NCBI RefSeq assembly: GCF_045446075.1
Contig: NZ_JBJJBQ010000013.1
Coordinates: 1-64,000, forward strand
DNA from: Flavisericum labens
GTDB lineage: Bacteria > Bacteroidota > Bacteroidia > Flavobacteriales > Flavobacteriaceae
Length of the DNA stretch: 64,000 bases
Reading direction: 5' to 3'
Below, piece after piece: positions 1 to 8,218 of the stretch (within the stretch, counting starts at the first letter, position 1; every line of letters starts with the position of its first letter). The notes below the pieces were generated by a model. That model made no database searches. It was not told the origin of the DNA and worked only from the letters and a program-made list of their open reading frames with translations. A program made the translations under genes and the position numbers.

Positions 1-29
1 AAACTCAAAAGAAAAATATACAAATCAAA

Positions 30-61
30 AAAGCTGAACAATGTTACCATTGTTCAGCTTT
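30..61 (-). terminator. Rho-independent terminator of the uronate operon
   Basis: A perfect 14-bp inverted repeat (arm AAAGCTGAACAATG, loop TTAC) lies 56 bases beyond the uxaA stop. Read on the minus strand it is followed by a T-rich tract (TTTTGATTTG). It is placed to end transcription of the kduI-to-uxaA operon. Confidence 0.85.
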
Positions 62-116
62 AATTTATAAATTTAATGCTTTAATAATCTGTATCGGTTA
101 TTTAGGACTAGACAAT

Positions 117-1724
117 TTAAAGTGAAACACCCCGCCTCCACGGAATAAAATCATTCTGATTTAATAGTTTCGCTTTTGTTTGTATTCTTCCACTGGCCAC
201 TTCAATTATAAAATCAAGCATTTCTTCCGCCATCTCTTCAATTGTTTTTTCGCCACGAATTACCGCTCCAGTTTCAATATCAATGATATCAGACATTTTT
301 TCCTTTAGCTCGGTATTTGAAGACACTTTTATAATCGGTGCTATTGGATTTCCAGTAGGCGTACCCAAGCCAGTCGTAAACAATACCACATTGGCTCCAG
401 ACCCCACAAGGCCTGTTGTACTTTCAACATCGTTACCTGGTGTACATAATAAGTTTAAACCTGGCTCATGGATGTACTCGCCATAATCCAAAACACTTAC
501 TACAGGTGAAGTCCCTCCTTTTTTTGCTGCTCCAGCCGATTTCATGGCATCGGTAATCAAGCCATCTTTAATGTTTCCTGGTGACGGGTTCATATCAAAA
601 CCAGAACCAGCATCAACAACCGATTTTTCATAAGCTTTCATCAATTCTAAAAACTTCACTCCGTCTTCATCGTCAACGCAACGGTTTACCAATTCTTGCT
701 CAACCCCACATAATTCTGGGAATTCAGCTAAAACGGCTGTTCCTTTTAAGGCAACCAGTAAATCGGAAACTGCCCCTAAAGTTGGATTAGCAGAAATACC
801 TGAAAAACCATCAGATCCACCACATTCTAAACCTACTCTTAATTTAGACAAAGGTGCTGGCTTGCGTTGAATATCATTAGCCTTTTTCATTGCCAAAAAA
901 GAATCCTTAACAATGGCCGATAACATTTCATCTACCGTTCCCATTTGTTGCTGTTCGTAAATTAAAACAGGTTTGTTCAAATTAGAATTAATAGCATCAA
1001 GCGCTTCTTTAAAAACGCTAATCTGTAAATTTTGACATCCTAAACTCAATACTGTTGCTCCTGCTACATTAGGGTTATTCACATAACCCGCCAATAACTT
1101 TGCCAAACTTTCTGAGTCTTGGCGAATACCTCCACAACCACCTGGATGCGTAATAAACTTAACATCTAAATTATCAAAAACATCAGTAGATTCTTCTACA
1201 ACCTCAACTTCATCTCCCCCACTCACCAAAGAGCGAAGTAACATTTGATGCGGATTTGCTTTTTTCTTTAAAAGTTCCTTTTCAAATATCTCTTTGAGCT
1301 TTTCAATATTTCGGTTTTCACAGAATACTAATGGAAAAAACAACCAAACATTTTCAGTTCCTACTTGTCCATCTTCTCTGTGGTAACCCATAAAAGTTCT
1401 ATCTGTCCACTTTTCTACATTCGGCGGTGTCCAGCTAAAAGATTCTGTTTTACCAAAAACCTTTTCGCTTTGATGCTTTACATTACTAACGGTTAACACA
1501 TCTCCTTTTTCAATCACCCCATTGGCCGATCCTACCAATACGCCGTACATAATAATTCTGTCTCCAGATTCAAATTTTTCCAAAGCTATTTTGTGCTTTG
1601 ATTTGACATCTGAAAGAATCTTAATGTCTTCACCTTCAAAAGGTATTACATCTCCTGCCTTCAAGTTCACCAAGGCAACAGCAACGTTGTCTGACGAGTT
1701 TACTTTTATAAGTTTCTTTTGCAT
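117..1724 (-). CDS. uxaA: Altronate dehydratase (UxaA family)
   Basis: This 535-residue protein is the full-length UxaA type, with an N-terminal SAF-like domain (about residues 10-90) followed by the large dehydratase domain. It should dehydrate D-altronate to 2-keto-3-deoxy-D-gluconate in the cytoplasm, the last step of the galacturonate branch. Supporting residues include the GYHREDGQVGTEN segment after the SAF domain, the Cys-containing HPGGCGG and GLECGGSDGFSG motifs and the C-terminal PWRRGVSL. It is the last gene of the operon, 32 bases after uxaB. Family assignment is firm. The substrate is inferred from its company with uxaB and uxaC; a galactarate dehydratase is the alternative. Confidence 0.93.
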   Translation of the reverse strand: MQKKLIKVNSSDNVAVALVNLKAGDVIPFEGEDIKILSDVKSKHKIALEKFESGDRIIMYGVLVGSANGVIEKGDVLTVSNVKHQSEKVFGKTESFSWTPPNVEKWTDRTFMGYHREDGQVGTENVWLFFPLVFCENRNIEKLKEIFEKELLKKKANPHQMLLRSLVSGGDEVEVVEESTDVFDNLDVKFITHPGGCGGIRQDSESLAKLLAGYVNNPNVAGATVLSLGCQNLQISVFKEALDAINSNLNKPVLIYEQQQMGTVDEMLSAIVKDSFLAMKKANDIQRKPAPLSKLRVGLECGGSDGFSGISANPTLGAVSDLLVALKGTAVLAEFPELCGVEQELVNRCVDDEDGVKFLELMKAYEKSVVDAGSGFDMNPSPGNIKDGLITDAMKSAGAAKKGGTSPVVSVLDYGEYIHEPGLNLLCTPGNDVESTTGLVGSGANVVLFTTGLGTPTGNPIAPIIKVSSNTELKEKMSDIIDIETGAVIRGEKTIEEMAEEMLDFIIEVASGRIQTKAKLLNQNDFIPWRRGVSL

Positions 1725-1756
1725 CCTGTTAATTGGATTAATCTTTAATTCTTTTG

Positions 1757-3217
1757 TTAATATGTCTTGCTGAAATTTGCAAAACCTTCTTCTATTCCAT
1801 TAGCTTCAATTTCTTTTAAAGCTAAGGCTACGGCATTGGTTAAATCTTTAACTTTTGTTAAATCTTGTCCCCAATATTCTTCTATGCTTAAAGCCCCTTG
1901 TGCTACTTTTTCAAAATCGTTCGACGCCCAAATTTTTGCAAAGCTGGAAACAATATCTTCACTATCCTGAACTGGTAAGCTTTCGCCATTCCAAGTGCCT
2001 TTGTAGAATCTTAACAAGCAAGCAAAAGCAAATGTTAAGTTAGTTGGCAATTTACCATTAACATCAACATAGCCCAACAAGCTTGGTAATACTCTTACTT
2101 TGAACTTAGAAATGGAGTTTAAGGCTATACTCGATAAGTTATGAATAATAAATGGATTTCTAAAACGGTCGAATATTTCGTCTGCGAAACTATTCAACTC
2201 ATCACGGTCCATATCTAAAGTATCGATGATTTCGCTAAAAACAGCTTCATTGATAAACTTACCAGTGAAATCATTATCTACCGATTGCTTTACTGTTTTA
2301 TTTCCGTAAAGTAACGAAAACGGAACCATAGCTGTATGCGCACCATTTAATATGCGTACTTTTCTAGTACGGTATGGTTGCATATCCTCAACTATTTTAA
2401 CATCTAAATCAGTCTTATCAAATGGCAGCTTTGCTTTTAGCTCGGCTCCACCTTCAATAACCCATAATAAGAATACCTCTGCTGCAACAATTAAGTTATC
2501 TTCATAGCTTAACTCTGCATTGTAAGCTTCAATATCATCTTTCGGGTAACCTGGTACAATTCTATCTACCAAAGTACTGTGGAAAGCATTATGCTCTAAC
2601 AACCACGATTTAAAATCTTCACCCAAATTCCAATCTGAAACATATTTTAAAATGATTTCTTTTAGTGTTTCAGAATTATGGTTAATAAGCTCACATGGAA
2701 TGATAGTTAATCCTTTGCTTGCGTCACCATTAAAATGCGTAAACCTTTCATGTAAAAGCAACGTTAATTTAGCTGGAAATGAACTTGGTGGTTGCATATC
2801 TGCTTTATCTGAAGCTACATAGGCAATACCAGCCTCAGTGGTATTAGAAATGATAAATTCCAAAGACTCTTCTCTCGCCAAACTTAAATAATCACTGAAA
2901 TTAGCATAAGGATCTACTCCTTTCACAATGTTATCAATCAATTCAACCTTTTGGATTTCTTTTCCTTTTTTCACCCCTTTCATGAAAAGAGTGTACAAAC
3001 CATCTTGATCGTTTAGCATCTTCACCAAACCTCTATCTATGGGCTGTACAACGGCTATACCAGCATTGAAATCTGCTTTCTTGTTCAGTTCCTGAAAAGC
3101 ATAACCTATAAAAGCTCTTAGGAAATTACCCTCGCCAAATTGAACTATTTTAATAGGACGTTTATCTTCTAGCCCTAAATTTGCTCTATTTAATTTTTTC
3201 ATTTTTGTTATACTCAA
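1757..3217 (-). CDS. uxaB: Tagaturonate reductase
   Basis: This 486-residue protein belongs to the polyol-specific long-chain (mannitol) dehydrogenase family. It is expected to reduce D-tagaturonate to D-altronate with NADH. The nucleotide-binding segment near the start reads VQFGEGNFLRAF (about residues 25-36), and the KVRILNGAHTAM segment near residue 288 is the conserved active-site region. A second Met six codons in is a possible start, but the first keeps the usual family length. It sits between the transporter gene (59-base spacer) and uxaA (32-base spacer), the order expected for galacturonate use. Fructuronate reductase (UxuB) is the main alternative and is disfavoured because uxaA, not uxuA, follows. 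Confidence 0.92.
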   Translation of the reverse strand: MSITKMKKLNRANLGLEDKRPIKIVQFGEGNFLRAFIGYAFQELNKKADFNAGIAVVQPIDRGLVKMLNDQDGLYTLFMKGVKKGKEIQKVELIDNIVKGVDPYANFSDYLSLAREESLEFIISNTTEAGIAYVASDKADMQPPSSFPAKLTLLLHERFTHFNGDASKGLTIIPCELINHNSETLKEIILKYVSDWNLGEDFKSWLLEHNAFHSTLVDRIVPGYPKDDIEAYNAELSYEDNLIVAAEVFLLWVIEGGAELKAKLPFDKTDLDVKIVEDMQPYRTRKVRILNGAHTAMVPFSLLYGNKTVKQSVDNDFTGKFINEAVFSEIIDTLDMDRDELNSFADEIFDRFRNPFIIHNLSSIALNSISKFKVRVLPSLLGYVDVNGKLPTNLTFAFACLLRFYKGTWNGESLPVQDSEDIVSSFAKIWASNDFEKVAQGALSIEEYWGQDLTKVKDLTNAVALALKEIEANGIEEGFANFSKTY

Positions 3218-3276
3218 TTTATTTTACGGCTACATTGCGTAAAATAACCAATGTAGCCGTAATATGTTATTCTTTT

Positions 3277-4578
3277 TTATTCCTCAATTAAGTTAAGGTT
3301 TTCGTCTAACGGTGTCATTTTAGGCATTAATAAATGTACTAATCCTAAGATGATTAAATAACAAGAACCGGCTACTAAAAACGCCCAAAAATATCCTGTG
3401 TTTCCAGCCTGATCCAAAACAGAGCCCAACAAGGCATCTGCAATGATACCAGCTACAGCTCCAAGCATTCCTCCAATACCAACAACAGAAGCTGTTGCTT
3501 TTTTAGGGAATACATCAGATGCTAAAGTAAATATATTAGCAGACCATGCTTGGTGTCCTGCTGCACCCAAACCAATTAGGAAAATGGCTAACCACTTGTT
3601 ATCGGTAACAGCTACTATAGCGACAGGTAAAATAATTAAAGCACATATTAATAAGGTAATCTTTCTTGCTTTGTTTACAGACCATCCTTTTCTCATAAAT
3701 ACACCGGACAAGTAACCTCCTAATATACTTCCTCCATCAGCCATAATGTAGATTACAAAGAATGGCAATGCAATATCATGGATATCTACACCAAAAGTAT
3801 CATGCAAAAATTTTGCTCCCCAAAATAGGTAGAACCACCATACGGCATCGGTAACTTTTGCTAAACCAAAAGCCCAAGTTTGGCGTTTACCAAGAACGCT
3901 TTTCCATGGCAATTTATCTTCAGACTCTGCTTTACCTGAATCACTATTAATATAAGCTAACTCTTCTTTTGAAACACCAGGGTGAACCTCTGGTTTCTTA
4001 TAAGTTCTTATCCATAAAAACACCCACAGTGCACTTAATGCTCCTGTTATTAAAAAGGGAATCTGCCAGTTTTTACCATCTTCGTGTACAATCCAACCAA
4101 CAACAAAAGGTGCCGCAATGGCTCCTACACTAGTTGCGGCATTAAAAAGACCTGTTGCAAATGCACGGTCCTTTTTAGGAAACCACTCGGCTGTTGTTTT
4201 AATAGCTGCAGGAAAGTTTCCCGATTCACCAAAACCAAGACCAAATCTGGCCGCGGCAAATCCAATAACACTAAATCCTGGACGTACTGCAGCGTGAAGC
4301 ATTCCGAAGAAACTCCAAAGACCAATTGATAAAATATATCCCTTTTTTGTTCCCAAACGGTCTATTAAACCACCCATTGAAAGCATACCTAAAGCATAGG
4401 CTACTTTAAATGATATCATAATATTGGCATAATCACTGTTGGTCCATCCAAATAATTTTTCAAGAGTTGGAGCCATTACCCCAATAATACTTCTATCAAA
4501 ATAGTTGATGGTTGTAGCAAACATAAGTAGTGCTAAAATCCTGTAACGATAGTTTCCTATCTTTTTTGTTTCACTCAT
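3277..4578 (-). CDS. MFS hexuronate transporter (ExuT-like)
   Basis: A 433-residue major facilitator superfamily protein with about twelve hydrophobic segments. It belongs to the anion:cation symporter group (ExuT/GudP type). The first helix ends in NYFDRSIIGV, as in hexuronate symporters, and a GGLIDRLGTKKG loop between helices 2 and 3 is the MFS signature. It should import galacturonate, glucuronate or unsaturated uronate monomers across the inner membrane. It is embedded in the operon between uxaC (75-base spacer) and uxaB, which supports a uronate substrate, although the exact sugar cannot be read from sequence. Confidence 0.9.
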   Translation of the reverse strand: MSETKKIGNYRYRILALLMFATTINYFDRSIIGVMAPTLEKLFGWTNSDYANIMISFKVAYALGMLSMGGLIDRLGTKKGYILSIGLWSFFGMLHAAVRPGFSVIGFAAARFGLGFGESGNFPAAIKTTAEWFPKKDRAFATGLFNAATSVGAIAAPFVVGWIVHEDGKNWQIPFLITGALSALWVFLWIRTYKKPEVHPGVSKEELAYINSDSGKAESEDKLPWKSVLGKRQTWAFGLAKVTDAVWWFYLFWGAKFLHDTFGVDIHDIALPFFVIYIMADGGSILGGYLSGVFMRKGWSVNKARKITLLICALIILPVAIVAVTDNKWLAIFLIGLGAAGHQAWSANIFTLASDVFPKKATASVVGIGGMLGAVAGIIADALLGSVLDQAGNTGYFWAFLVAGSCYLIILGLVHLLMPKMTPLDENLNLIEE

Positions 4579-4653
4579 AATTAATTTAGTTTAGTTGGCA
4601 TTAACCAATTTTATGAAAGCAATAAAAAATTGCTTCATAGAATCAATGCTTTT

Positions 4654-6057
4654 TTAAAAATCGAAATATTTTTTGGCGTTGTTATAACTAATATCTGCAA
4701 CCATTTTCCCTATCCATTCCATCTCTTCTTTTGGCAATTCCCCTCGTTGGATTTCATCACCTAAAAGATTACAAAGAATTCTACGAAAATACTCGTGCCT
4801 TGGGAACGATAGGAAGCTTCTCGAGTCCGTCAACATACCAACAAAACAACTGATAAGCCCCATGTTTGAAAGTGCATTCATTTGTTTTGTCATCCCGTCT
4901 TTTTGGTCTAAAAACCACCAACCAGAACCGAGTTGAACTTTTCCTCTTACACTACCATCGTTAAAGTTTCCAATCATAGTAGCCATAACTTCGTTATCAG
5001 CTGGGTTAAGATTGTAAATAATGGTTTTTGTTAATTTATCTTTACTATCCAAAGCATTTAAAAATGCCGATAGCTTTTGCGCTTGCGGATAATCACCAAT
5101 AGAATCCCAGCCCGTATCCGGACCTAGAATTCTGTGCATACGCGCATTATTATTTCTTAAAGCCCCTAAGTGAAATTGCTGAACCCAACCAAATTCATGG
5201 TAAGTTTCACATAAGTATACTAAAACGGCGCTTTGGAATTTCAATGCCTCTTCATTCGAAATGTCTTTACCAGATAGTTTCTTTTGAAGAACTGCATTTA
5301 CTTCACTCTCGGTATAATTTTCAAAATAAATTTGGTCTAAGCCATGGTCGCATAATCTACAACCGTTATCGTGGAAAAACTGAATTCGGTTTCTCAATGC
5401 ATCACATAAATCTGAAAAGGAATTTACTGTTACTCCCGAAGCCTTTCCTAATGCCTCCAAATAATCAGTATATCCATCAGCCGAAATCAATATGGCTTTA
5501 TCTGGTCTAAAAGCCGTGCTTACTTTTATACCAAAATCTTCATTTGCCATTTTCTGATGATACTCTAAAGTATCGATAGGATCTTCAGTAGTACATACCA
5601 ACTCGGCATTTACCTTTTTTAATAAGCCTCTACAGCTGTATCCATCAGAGTTTAATTTTTCTTGGGTGATATCCCACACCTTTTCAGCGGTTTTCTCACT
5701 CAATAAATCGGTTATTCCAAAGTATCTCGCCAATTCTAAATGCGTCCAGTGATATAATGGGTTACGCATGGTATAAGGCACTGTCTTTGCCCAGTTTAAA
5801 AACTTATCCTTGTCTGAACCATCGCCAGTAATAAATTTTTCATTGACACCTAAAGTTCTCATGGCGCGCCACTTGTAATGGTCGCCATTAATCCAAACGT
5901 TAGTGATGTTATTGAACGTTTTGTCCTCTGCGATTTGCTGAGGCGGTAAGTGGTTGTGATAATCTATTATTGGTTGATTTTTGGAATAATTGTGATAGAG
6001 CTCTTCAGCGTATTTATTTTCCAGCAAAAAGTTATCGTGAATAAATGTCTTGCTCAT
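4654..6057 (-). CDS. uxaC: Glucuronate/galacturonate isomerase
   Basis: This 467-residue protein is a full-length uronate isomerase of the amidohydrolase fold. It converts D-galacturonate to D-tagaturonate and D-glucuronate to D-fructuronate. The N-terminal IIDYHNHLPPQQIAED segment (about residues 30-45) supplies the metal-binding HxH motif. The segments GCRLCDHGLDQ (near residue 233) and FVGMLTDSRSFLS (near residue 406) are also family-typical. It lies 21 bases downstream of kduD and 75 bases upstream of the transporter gene. Confidence 0.95.
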   Translation of the reverse strand: MSKTFIHDNFLLENKYAEELYHNYSKNQPIIDYHNHLPPQQIAEDKTFNNITNVWINGDHYKWRAMRTLGVNEKFITGDGSDKDKFLNWAKTVPYTMRNPLYHWTHLELARYFGITDLLSEKTAEKVWDITQEKLNSDGYSCRGLLKKVNAELVCTTEDPIDTLEYHQKMANEDFGIKVSTAFRPDKAILISADGYTDYLEALGKASGVTVNSFSDLCDALRNRIQFFHDNGCRLCDHGLDQIYFENYTESEVNAVLQKKLSGKDISNEEALKFQSAVLVYLCETYHEFGWVQQFHLGALRNNNARMHRILGPDTGWDSIGDYPQAQKLSAFLNALDSKDKLTKTIIYNLNPADNEVMATMIGNFNDGSVRGKVQLGSGWWFLDQKDGMTKQMNALSNMGLISCFVGMLTDSRSFLSFPRHEYFRRILCNLLGDEIQRGELPKEEMEWIGKMVADISYNNAKKYFDF

Positions 6058-6078
6058 TTTATTATTTATTAGTTTGGT

Positions 6079-6873
6079 TTAATCTTCGTTTGCAGGCTTA
6101 CCTATGGTTGCCAATATTCCCCCATCGACATATACAATCTGTCCGCTGACAAAATCGCTGGCTTTTGATGACAAGAATATAGCTGCTCCCTGTAAATCAT
6201 CAGGGTCTCCCCAACGACCTGCAGGCGTTCTGCCTACAATAAAATCATTAAAAGGATGACCATCAACCCTAATTGGAGCAGTTTGGCTCGTAGCAAAATA
6301 ACCTGGCCCAATACCATTTACTTGCACATTGTGTTTAGACCATTCTGTTGCCATATTACGGGTAAGCATTTTTAGCCCTCCTTTTGCTGCTGCATAAGCT
6401 CCCACAGTATTTCTTCCTAATTCACTCATCATAGAGCAAATATTTATAATCTTACCGCCACCACGTTCTATCATACCTTTAACGATATGTTTTGACATGA
6501 TAAAAGGACTGACCAAATCTACTTTTAAAACTTGCTCGAAATCTTCAACCTCCATATCCTCTAAAGGCGTTCGCTTAATGATACCAGCGTTGTTCACTAG
6601 AATATCGATAGGGCCAACCTCCTTTTCAATTTTAGCGACATTTTCAATAACTTTAGCTTCGTTGGTCACATCAAACAGATAACCATGTGCCTCACAACCT
6701 TCCGTTTTGTACTCGGCAACGGCATTGTCTAATTTTTCTTGAGAAGAAGCCCCATTAATCACTAAAGTGGCTCCTGCTTTACCAAGCCCCATAGCCATAG
6801 CCATTCCTAAGCCATGTGTTCCTCCTGTTATTAAAGCAACTTTTCCTGATAAATCAAATAATTTTATAGACAT
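6079..6873 (-). CDS. kduD: 2-deoxy-D-gluconate 3-dehydrogenase / DKII reductase
   Basis: A 264-residue classical short-chain dehydrogenase/reductase. The Rossmann motif is TGGTHGLG (about residues 17-24), followed by NNAG (about 92-95), the catalytic Ser in ICSMMSE and the Tyr-Lys pair in AYAAAKGG. KduD reduces 3-deoxy-D-glycero-2,5-hexodiulosonate to 2-keto-3-deoxygluconate, following KduI in unsaturated uronate breakdown. The start codon lies only 4 bases after the kduI stop, so the two are probably translationally coupled. That pairing is the main reason for choosing KduD over a generic SDR. Confidence 0.93.
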   Translation of the reverse strand: MSIKLFDLSGKVALITGGTHGLGMAMAMGLGKAGATLVINGASSQEKLDNAVAEYKTEGCEAHGYLFDVTNEAKVIENVAKIEKEVGPIDILVNNAGIIKRTPLEDMEVEDFEQVLKVDLVSPFIMSKHIVKGMIERGGGKIINICSMMSELGRNTVGAYAAAKGGLKMLTRNMATEWSKHNVQVNGIGPGYFATSQTAPIRVDGHPFNDFIVGRTPAGRWGDPDDLQGAAIFLSSKASDFVSGQIVYVDGGILATIGKPANED

Positions 6874-6877
6874 GATT

Positions 6878-7717
6878 TTATCTCAATTCATTAATTTTAC
6901 AAACATCCATATCGCCATAGTCTAGGTTTTCTCCTGCCATACCCCAGATAAAACTGTAGTTACTAGTACCTGAACCTGAGTGAATTGACCATGGTGGTGA
7001 AATTACAGCCTCGTTGTTAGCCATCCAAATGTGACGTGTCTCTGTTGGCTCTCCCATGAAGTGACAAACAGCTTGATCTTCTGGAACTTCAAAATAGAAA
7101 TAAACTTCCATTCTTCTATCATGAACGTGAGCAGGCATCGTATTCCAGCTACTTCCTGTTTTTATAGATGTCATACCCATTTGCAATTGGCAAACGTCTA
7201 CAACACTGTTTACTATGTATTTTCTAAGTGTACGTGCATTGGCTGTTTCCGGAGAACCTAATTCAATGGTCTCAACATCTTCCTTTCCAATTTTCTTGTT
7301 AGGATAAGCTTTGTGCGCTGGTGTTGAATTGATATAAAACTGGGCAGGCTGGTCGGCCGACTTGCTTGAAAACACAACGTCTTTATTTCCCTGGCCCAAA
7401 TACAAGGCCTCTTTGTTACCTATATCATAGGAGGTTCCATCAACCGTTATGGTCCCGGAGCCACCGATATTAATGATTCCCATTTCTCTTCTTTCAAGAA
7501 AGAAAGAAGCCTTTAAGGGGTCTATTGCCTCTAATTTCACATTTGCCTTAACAGGAATAACTCCTGCTACCATAAATCTATCGTAATGCGTGTAAACCCA
7601 TTTTATACCATCTTCCTTAAACAAATTTTGAATTAAAAATTCGTCACGTAGTTGCTGTGTATCATATTTCTTTACTGCTTCTGGACTTGAAGCATAACGC
7701 ATACTGTAGTTTTTCAT
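6878..7717 (-). CDS. kduI: 5-dehydro-4-deoxy-D-glucuronate isomerase
   Basis: A 279-residue cupin-type isomerase that converts 5-keto-4-deoxyuronate, from unsaturated galacturonate, into the ketose used by KduD. The metal-binding cupin motif is visible as MPAHVHDRRMEVYFYFEVPE (about residues 194-213). The N-terminal MRYASSPEAVKKYDTQQLR and GMAGENLDYGDMD near the C-terminus are family-typical. It is the first gene of the operon. A palindromic operator and a good -7 box lie 30-50 bases upstream, so it probably responds to a LacI-type regulator encoded elsewhere. Confidence 0.95.
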   Translation of the reverse strand: MKNYSMRYASSPEAVKKYDTQQLRDEFLIQNLFKEDGIKWVYTHYDRFMVAGVIPVKANVKLEAIDPLKASFFLERREMGIINIGGSGTITVDGTSYDIGNKEALYLGQGNKDVVFSSKSADQPAQFYINSTPAHKAYPNKKIGKEDVETIELGSPETANARTLRKYIVNSVVDVCQLQMGMTSIKTGSSWNTMPAHVHDRRMEVYFYFEVPEDQAVCHFMGEPTETRHIWMANNEAVISPPWSIHSGSGTSNYSFIWGMAGENLDYGDMDVCKINELR

Positions 7718-7746
7718 AATTAAAATTGTTTATATATTTTGATAGT

Positions 7747-7758
7747 GTAATCGATTAC
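7747..7758. promoter_or_regulatory. LacI-type operator upstream of kduI
   Basis: The sequence GTAATCGATTAC is a perfect 12-bp palindrome with a central CG, the shape of LacI/PurR-family operators. It sits 30 bases before the kduI start and immediately downstream, in the direction of transcription, of a minus-strand -7 box. That position would block initiation. No LacI gene is in the window. The identity of the regulator is inference. Confidence 0.7.
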
Positions 7759-7759
7759 G

Positions 7760-7767
7760 CAAAAATA
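7760..7767 (-). promoter_or_regulatory. -7 box of the kduI operon promoter
   Basis: On the minus strand this reads TATTTTTG, a full match to the Bacteroidota -7 consensus TAnnTTTG, about 43 bases before the kduI ATG. No convincing -33 TTTG is present at the usual 20-base spacing, which fits a regulated promoter. Confidence 0.55.
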
Positions 7768-8218
7768 AGGAATTAAGTTGAAATATAAATTTTTTTCGCG
7801 GTAATCTTGCTTTTTTATCTTAAAAAATTCATATCTCACAGCAATTAGTTTAAATACTCAACCGGATTACCATTGTGTTAGACGTATCCAATTTTAAATA
7901 ATACGGTTTAACCCAAAAAATAAGTGATACTTAATATCATTTTTTAGGGTATCGAATATACAGGATATTTTTCAGTTTTTCATTCTACCAACGTAACTTT
8001 TTCTTAATCAAGAAAAAATCTATTCTTTTAAAAACCTAAAAATGCTTTAGCAAAACCCTTAAAGTCATTTTGAAAAAATTTTAAGCATTAAACTTTTGAC
8101 TTTTTTAAAAATTCTGATTGTTAACAACTTTTTAATATAAAATAGTAAAACCAAAAAAAATAATTTCATTAAGTCTCTATTTTTATGTCCATAAATAACC
8201 CTTTAACAGAAAACTCTA

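Larger units (their letters stand above)
7718..8218. other. 501-bp divergent intergenic region
   Basis: This AT-rich spacer separates the minus-strand uronate operon from the plus-strand surface protein genes. Apart from the kdu operator and -7 box it holds a weak AT-rich hairpin (TGATA/TATCA arms within 7921-7950). I see no convincing plus-strand promoter and no coding potential. Confidence 0.6.

Noticed and set aside
7921..7950. AT-rich hairpin in the divergent region, possibly a terminator
   Set aside because: No gene ends there and the stem is short; it is probably sequence bias.
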